This document shows positions 61,201-64,000 of a stretch of DNA of 64,000 nucleotides, one piece after another. A program made the translations under genes and the position numbers. The notes beneath the pieces were generated by a model. That model searched no databases and was not told the origin of the DNA. It saw only the letters and a program-made list of their open reading frames with translations. Source of the DNA: Streptomyces rugosispiralis. GTDB taxonomy: Bacteria; Actinomycetota; Actinomycetes; Streptomycetales; Streptomycetaceae. The DNA is taken from positions 19,345 to 83,344 of the forward strand of contig NZ_JANIAA010000045.1 of the NCBI RefSeq assembly GCF_024505145.1. Reading direction: 5' to 3'. How positions within the stretch are numbered: the stretch's first letter is position 1; the number at the start of each line of letters is the position of its first letter.

Positions 61201-63703
61201 GGGGAGCGGCACCGACCGCGAGACGCCCGACACCACCGTGGCGGCGCTCGTCGCGGCCCAGGCACACCGCACCCCGGAGGCACCCGCCGTCCTGCACGGC
61301 GACACCGTGCTCAGCCACCGGGACCTGGCCGAGCGGGCGGAACACCTCGCCGGAGAACTCCGCGCGCACGGCGCGGGCCCCGGCGCCCTGGTCGCCGTGG
61401 TGCTGCGCCGGGGCCCCGACCTGCCCGCCACCCTCCTCGCCGTCCAGGCGACCGGCGCCGCCTACCTGCCCGTCGACCCCACCCTGCCGGCCGAACGCGT
61501 CACGGCACTCCTGGCCGACGCCCGCCCCCTCCTCGTGGTGCGCGACGCCATCGGACCCGCCGCCGGACCCGTTGTCACCACCGGGGCGGCCGAGCCGCTG
61601 CCGGTGCCACCGGACACCGCCTACGTCACGTACACCTCGGGCTCCACCGGGCGGCCCAAGGGCGTCGTCGTGCCACGGGCCGCGCTGGTGAACCTGCTGC
61701 TCGCCCTGCGCGAGCGGCTCGCGGTCGGCCCCGACGACCGGATGCTGGCCTCCGCACCCGTCGGCTTCGACATGTGCAAGCCCGAGCTGTACCTGCCGCT
61801 GATCACCGGCGGCGCCATGGTCCTCGCCGGCCAGGACGCGCTGCGCGACCCCGACCAGCTGTGCGCGCTGCTCGACCGGCATCGCGTCACCGTGATGCAG
61901 GCGACCCCGTCGCTCTGGCGGACGCTCGTGGCACGCCGACCGCGGCAACTGCGCCACGTACGCGCCGTCGTCGGCGGCGAGGCGGTCCCCGCGGAACTCG
62001 CCGGGGAGCTGGCCGCCGCCACCGCGTCGCTGCTCGCCTGCTACGGCCCGACCGAGACCACCGTCTGGTCCGCCGCCCACCCGGTCGGCGCGCGGACCGA
62101 CGGCACCGTGCCGCTCGGCCGGCCGCTGCGCAACACCCGCGCCTACGTCCTCGACGACCGGCTGCGCCCCGTCCCCCCGGGCACGAGAGGTGAGCTGTAC
62201 CTGGCCGGCGCGGGCCTCGCGACCGGCTACCTCGGCCGCCCCGAACTGACGGCCGCCCGCTTCCTGCCGGACCCCTTCGGACCGGCCGGCCGGCGGATGT
62301 ACCGCACCGGCGACCTCGCGTCGTGGAGCCGCGACGGAGTGCTGCGCTTCCACGGCCGGACCGACGACCAGGTGAAGATCCGCGGCCACCGCGTCGAACT
62401 CGGCGAGGTCGAAGCCGTGCTGGGCGGGCACCCCGAGGTCACGGCCGCCGCGGTCGCCGTGCACGACCGCGGCGCCGACGACCGTCGGCTCGTCGGCTAC
62501 GTCACCCCGAAGGCCGCGGATCTCGGCGCGGTCGGGGCACACCTGACCCGGCACCTCCCGGACTACATGGTGCCCGCCCGGCTGCTCGCCCTGGACCGGC
62601 TGCCCCTCGGCGTCAACGGAAAGCTGCTGCGCGACCGGCTGCCCGAGCCCGACTGGGCGGCCGCCGCCGACGCCGAGCCGCCGCGCGACCTGCGTGAGGA
62701 CCTGATGTGCCGCCAGTTCGCCGAGGTGCTCGACGTACCGAGGGTCGGCCCCGAGGACAACTTCTTCGAACTGGGCGGCCACTCGCTGCTCGCCGCCCGG
62801 CTGACCGAGCGGATACGCGCCGTCCTCGGCCTCGCACCCGCCCTCCGGAACGTCTTCCAGGCCCCCACCCCGGCCGCCCTGAGCCGATTGCTCGACGGGC
62901 CGCCGACCGCGTCCGCCCCCGCACACCTCGTGCCCTTCCGGGCCACCGGAACGGCCGCGCCGGTGTTCTGCGTCCACCCGCTGAGCGGTATCAGCTGGAG
63001 TTACGCCGGCCTGCTGCGGCACATCGGCCGGCACCACCCGGTCCACGGCATCCAGGCCGAGGACACCGGGGGAGTGGCGGACCTGCCCGGCACGGTCGAG
63101 GAGATGGCCGAGCGCTACCTGCGGCTGCTGCGAACGGTGCGCCCGTCCGGCCCGTACCACCTGGTCGGCTGGTCCTTCGGCGGACTGGTGGCGCACGCCA
63201 TGGCCGTCCGGCTGCGGGAACTCGGCGAACCCGAAGGGACGCTGTTCCTGGTCGACACCGTCGCCGCCACCGGGGCCGGGCCCGCCGAGCCCGTCGACGA
63301 GCACCGCGTGCACCGGTTGCTCCTGACGGCCGCCGGATTCGACGACGACCGCCTCGCCCCGGAGACCCTCGACTTCACCACCGTATCGGCACTGCTGCGC
63401 CGCGCGGGCAGCCTCTTCGCCCGCCTCACCGAGGACGACATCGCCCGCGTCATCGCCGTGTCCCGGCACAACGACGCGCTGCTGCGCGCCTACCGCCCCC
63501 CACGCTACCCGGGCGACACCACCTACATCGAGGCCGCGGGCGAGCCTGGGCGCGCGGCGCCCACGCACGAACTGTGGCGGCCGTACGCCGGCGGCGAGCT
63601 GACCGTCGGACACGTCGACGCACGGCACCACCAAGTGATGCAGCCCCAGCACGTGGACGCCGTGGGCGTCCAGCTCACCGAAGCCCTCGGGAGGGCCCGT
63701 TGA
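52241..63703 (+). CDS. trimodular nonribosomal peptide synthetase (C-A-T-E-C-A-T-C-A-T-TE)
   Basis: A 3,820-residue NRPS, start ATG 52241 (ATG 52223 possible). C1 (about 4-433; HHIALDG near residue 140), A1 (454-957; FTSGSTGRPKG at about 614), T1 (LGGDSI, Ser1009), E (1060-1487; HHLGVDG at 1172, DLEGHGRE, FNYLGRF), C2 (1500-1930; HHLLVDG at 1626), A2 (1937-2447), T2 (LGGHSL, Ser2490), C3 (2546-2980; HHIAADG at 2671), A3 (2997-3477), T3 (Ser3515), TE (3564-3820; GWSFGG, Ser3645). Aligning by eye to GrsA gives pocket codes near DALWWGGVF (Val-like), DVWNVAMVH (Thr-like) and DMPQVGCVW (partly Gly-like); these are low-confidence. Module 1 installs a D-residue. An N-terminal C domain of EntF-like type implies that an acyl or aryl group is attached first. 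Ends in a TTGA overlap with the next gene. Confidence 0.93.
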   Translation: MPDNRAELPLTDAQLGVWLAERGGFGEPGAYQWAEYLELDGPVAVDLLATAVARTAADCEAVNVRIGAAGSATPAQWLVADVEHVVEMVDLRETPDPDAAALTWMRAAMAEAGGCDAGPLFFGAVLRVRDDRTVLFHRVHHIALDGAGMALFAERVAEVYSHLYEGAPVPESGWSGLRALADAETAYRRSAEHTADGDRWRERLAGRSHFPTLGAGPAAASDRSLRASRGVPAAEFTELRDGARRLGHRWTRLFTAATVIQLHAMTGDRDVVLSLPVAGRSAELVRRVPAMTANVLPLRLRVDPAASIGHLLDEVAEELRAVRRHQRYRGERLRREVDCPDDGRRFFGPVLNIQRFDRPLRFGSVTATVRNLQAPPSEDLSFFAHDRGDGELRLDFDANPANHGEDLLRGVADRFPHVLRQLTRAERDTPLARVATTTTGERRRLVALGTGAPTPAAPADTAVDRFADRVRRTPDAFAARRAGTGERLTYRELDGRAAALAGALVAAGAGPERAVALLLERSVDLVVAALAVVRAGAAYVPLNRDDPSHRQETVLSDADARLLVTDRHTGGDAIVAYARDRGLRLLDVRADSGAAADDAPAGAGAAPDALACVMFTSGSTGRPKGVGITQGALAALAADRWWSEGGADRVLLHSPHAFDAFNLELWVPLLTGGEVVVAAPGHVGPAELARTVAETGVTGLWLTAGLFHAIAAEDPACLAGVRQVWTGGDVVSPDAVRAVRRALPGLTVVNGYGPTETTVFATRYAVPELPADAASVPIGGPLDGKRVLLLDDALRPVPPGSVGELYLGGAGVARGYVGRAGATAERFVPDPSGPPGARVYRTGDLARWCADGRLEFAGRADGQVKLRGHRIETGEIDAVLRADPRVRQAATVAQEHPGGRRLVSYVTAAEGAADGLDTAALLDRARDRLPAYMLPTAVVAVDRLPLTRNGKLDRAALPAPESPVAARGAGRGAAPRTPAEKLLAELVGELLGVPDVPLDQDFFRLGGDSIQAIQLAAAARRAGLAISTPDVFRTPTVAGLAAALADDRLPAHRIALDDADDSALPLTPVMHWLRERGGTLHGFVQSLTVRTPVGITEEQVRAVVQALVDHHPMLRLSLTATGPIWSLEVLPTVPVELNRPGPPTDPERGRMVHARWSDPGPGAAGALTLTVHHLGVDGVSWRILRDDLDTAWDAVRRGRTPALQPTGTSFAQWAKALVGYAHHPAVLRAFSHERPEPVDPPVAARPLDPASDTEATRRRHTATLPGALTARLLSEATAAFDCSVQDLLLTAFALAAADWRDGPDALLVDLEGHGREEFADNLDLSRTVGWFTTLYPVVLDPGCSWAEARTDPIALDGAVAQVRSRTRDSGRAGLTHGLLRYLNPQSAPALAARPTPQFAFNYLGRFGVGGEGPWSVSADVTAAGAPSDDGPAAAAGPAMSHAVELDTVLIDRPDGPELVAHWSWPGGLLDGTRVAGLAERWFDVLAALVDRARSRATGELPLPPLAQGLLFHSLYDHDGVDPYLVQFVFDLDGTLDAHALRDALHRLLRRHPQLSAGVRPGASGRPVQVVVPGSAVEWRETPAPEDLEDFLAADRRRRFDLADPPLMRAALLRGSADRHTFVLTTHHLLVDGWSMPILVRELFSLYAGHPLPPATPYRDFLDWLATRDARADESAWRALLASVDGPTLVGGTGRRGATGARRRTTAELDPECTARVEALAREGGLTTSVVVRLAWAVLLGALTGRDDVVFGATVSGRPAELPGAAGIVGLLINTVPVRVRLDPRRPVADCLADLRAQQLSMLDHQHADLTTLQTVTGHAELFDTVVVFENYPVDDAELATLVPDLKLREVQGRDGTHYPLTLIAVPGDRLRLQLDHSTDLFDGHAAGRLLDRLRAVLDRMADDPAAPLGRVGLLLPDERADLEAPAPAPDRDTGPATLTALFAAQARRRPAAPALTHGDTTLSYAEIDARANRLAHLLIERGAGPERLVGLVLERSADLVVAILAVLKSGAGYLPLDPAYPEERIRGVLAEADPVLVVTGVPLPVPHPQILLDGPDTAATHPAHPPAVTVDPEAVAYVIYTSGSTGRPKGVLVTHRNVVRLLAATDEWFRFGADVHALFHSYAFDVSVWEMWTALGRGGRLVVVPDDVARSPRDLLALLRRERVTALNQTPSAFYQLLRAEPETGPNALPDLRVIVCAGEALEPSRVRSWHGPGRPALVNMYGITETTVHATYTELTDPEETASVVGTALPDLRLRLLDHALRPVPPGCPGEIHVSGPGVTRGYLDRPGLTASRFVPDPFGAPGTRMYRSGDLARRRPDGTLEYLGRIDQQVKIRGYRIEPGEIERVLEQHPAVDRAVVLADTGADTGADGGRLLCYAVPATRPAGTGPAETLSGTGPAETLWAAELRAHARTVLPAHMVPAFVVPVDEIPLTGNGKLDRAALPRPETALPVSRGPENPRERLLCDLFAETLGLAEVGAEDNFFDLGGHSLLATRLINRLRAETGRELSIRTLFDTPVVADLARHLPEGAAATPTRTGAAPRPERVPLSPAQRRLWFFDRFAGPNSVYNMSFAVRFTGPLRVEPLRAALGDLLDRHESLRTTVVEHDGEPYQRIRDADGPPFETVVTSETELPGLLAAASAHVFDLETELPVRAVLHETAPGHHVLLLLLHHIAADGWSLGPLARDLSTAYRARAAGGAPQWTSTPVQYADHTIRLLDRDPDTGVDHWTRLLHGAPEVLRLPLDHPRPPVSAHRGETVPFTLDAALHARLNRLAATTRTSLFMVMHTAVAALLHRLGAGDDIPLGTPVAGRHDAALHDTVGCFVNTVVLRTDLSGAPTFAELLQRVRATDLDAFAHQEVPFERVVEAVNPPRSLAAHPLFQVMLAFQDTPAAEFDLPGLRTEPVAVHGGASRMDLLWSMRQHYTDHGGEAGIEGLLEYDTELFTPASARLMLARLERLLRAAVADPQLPVADLPVLVEGELERLTGQGSGTDRETPDTTVAALVAAQAHRTPEAPAVLHGDTVLSHRDLAERAEHLAGELRAHGAGPGALVAVVLRRGPDLPATLLAVQATGAAYLPVDPTLPAERVTALLADARPLLVVRDAIGPAAGPVVTTGAAEPLPVPPDTAYVTYTSGSTGRPKGVVVPRAALVNLLLALRERLAVGPDDRMLASAPVGFDMCKPELYLPLITGGAMVLAGQDALRDPDQLCALLDRHRVTVMQATPSLWRTLVARRPRQLRHVRAVVGGEAVPAELAGELAAATASLLACYGPTETTVWSAAHPVGARTDGTVPLGRPLRNTRAYVLDDRLRPVPPGTRGELYLAGAGLATGYLGRPELTAARFLPDPFGPAGRRMYRTGDLASWSRDGVLRFHGRTDDQVKIRGHRVELGEVEAVLGGHPEVTAAAVAVHDRGADDRRLVGYVTPKAADLGAVGAHLTRHLPDYMVPARLLALDRLPLGVNGKLLRDRLPEPDWAAAADAEPPRDLREDLMCRQFAEVLDVPRVGPEDNFFELGGHSLLAARLTERIRAVLGLAPALRNVFQAPTPAALSRLLDGPPTASAPAHLVPFRATGTAAPVFCVHPLSGISWSYAGLLRHIGRHHPVHGIQAEDTGGVADLPGTVEEMAERYLRLLRTVRPSGPYHLVGWSFGGLVAHAMAVRLRELGEPEGTLFLVDTVAATGAGPAEPVDEHRVHRLLLTAAGFDDDRLAPETLDFTTVSALLRRAGSLFARLTEDDIARVIAVSRHNDALLRAYRPPRYPGDTTYIEAAGEPGRAAPTHELWRPYAGGELTVGHVDARHHQVMQPQHVDAVGVQLTEALGRAR

Positions 63704-64000
63704 CCACAACCGAGGACGCGACGTACGCGGCGGACAGCGCCGCACTCGACGAACTGCCCGCAGGAGCACGGGTGGTGATCAGGCTGCCGAACGGCCACCG
63801 CCTCGCGGACATCCTGCTCGGCTGCTTCGACCGGGAACTCGTCGCCGTCCCGCTGCACCCGAAGGCCGGGGACGCGGATCTCGCCGCCGGCGCCGCCCGG
63901 GTCGCCGCCGCGGCCGTCGTGGACGCGCACGGAGTCCGGCGCACCGGACTGCCCGACGCGCACCCGACGCCCGAAGCCCCGGCGCTCATCATGTTCACCT
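63700..64000 (+). CDS. AMP-binding (adenylate-forming) enzyme, 5' part only
   Basis: TTG 63700 overlaps the NRPS stop (TTGA) and is preceded by GGGAGGG. The first 100 residues (ARVVIRLPNGHRLADILLGC, FDRELVAVPLHPKAGDADLA) run into ALIMFT, the beginning of the A3 motif TSGSTG, exactly at the window edge. Only about 95 residues precede A3, fewer than the usual 150-180, as in compact stand-alone adenylating enzymes. It probably activates the acid used by the N-terminal C domain of the NRPS or a further building block. Confidence 0.75.
   Translation, partial: MTTTEDATYAADSAALDELPAGARVVIRLPNGHRLADILLGCFDRELVAVPLHPKAGDADLAAGAARVAAAAVVDAHGVRRTGLPDAHPTPEAPALIMFT

Noticed and set aside
54878..63769. 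Very long open frames on the minus strand opposite the NRPS gene (about 1,380 and 1,580 codons)
   Set aside because: Products of extreme third-position GC bias: Gly/Arg/Val-rich, low-complexity, no family motif, fully antisense to clear NRPS domains.
1..64000. CRISPR array or rRNA/tRNA genes
   Set aside because: No regularly spaced direct repeats of 20-40 bp and no rRNA or tRNA sequence pattern were seen on either strand; reading by eye could miss a divergent tRNA.

Overview
The window is very GC-rich, uses GTG and TTG starts freely, and is crowded with TetR/MerR/HxlR/ArsR regulators, efflux pumps, detoxification enzymes and a large nonribosomal peptide synthetase. This fits a Streptomyces-like actinomycete, probably a chromosome-arm region. 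No rRNA, tRNA or CRISPR array was found. Roughly half of the genes look intact. From about 16 kb to 52 kb the intact genes are interleaved with decayed genes and transposase scraps.

Layout. 0-5 kb: sugar utilisation, with a GH42 beta-galactosidase (cut by the window edge), a short GH1 glycosidase, an SDR dehydrogenase, the decayed C-terminus of a GH2 beta-galactosidase and a TetR regulator. 5-11 kb: a coherent D-amino-acid-like catabolic operon (fold-III PLP decarboxylase, GntP-type permease, N-acyl-D-amino-acid deacylase) with a divergent two-domain Lrp/AsnC regulator. 11-18 kb: a methyltransferase, a TPR remnant, an unusual single-chain molybdopterin oxidoreductase fused to a flavin/2Fe-2S reductase, an ornithine-cyclodeaminase pseudogene and an AtoE short-chain fatty-acid transporter. 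18-27 kb: two related TetR/MFS cassettes (one regulator decayed), an aminoglycoside-phosphotransferase-like pseudogene, fragments of Nudix, integrase-like and DMT genes, a DinB-family gene and a degenerate IS5-type element. 27-30 kb: a DrrAB-type ABC exporter with a small companion protein and a divergent MerR regulator on a perfect palindrome.

30-46 kb: small regulator/enzyme modules, each with a likely operator between or before the genes: HxlR with DsbA-like FrnE and epoxide hydrolase; TetR with SDR; TetR with alpha/beta hydrolase; TetR with a ketopantoate-reductase-like enzyme; TetR with an NAD(P)H quinone-reductase-like flavoprotein. An aldo/keto reductase, a tautomerase, a dienelactone-hydrolase-like protein lacking the usual Cys nucleophile and a secreted Cys-containing protein also lie here. 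Tn3-, IS5- and integrase-like fragments separate them. 46-52 kb: PEBP-like protein, lipoprotein, phosphotransferase, GNAT acetyltransferase with a possible leader peptide, and an ArsR/CDF metal-efflux pair that ends at a strong bidirectional terminator.

52-64 kb: one 3,820-residue trimodular NRPS (C-A-T-E-C-A-T-C-A-T-TE) followed, with translational overlap, by the start of an AMP-binding enzyme that runs off the window. This is the left edge of a biosynthetic gene cluster that continues beyond position 64000. Its product is probably a tripeptide, or a capped or oligomerised form of one, with the first residue in the D configuration.
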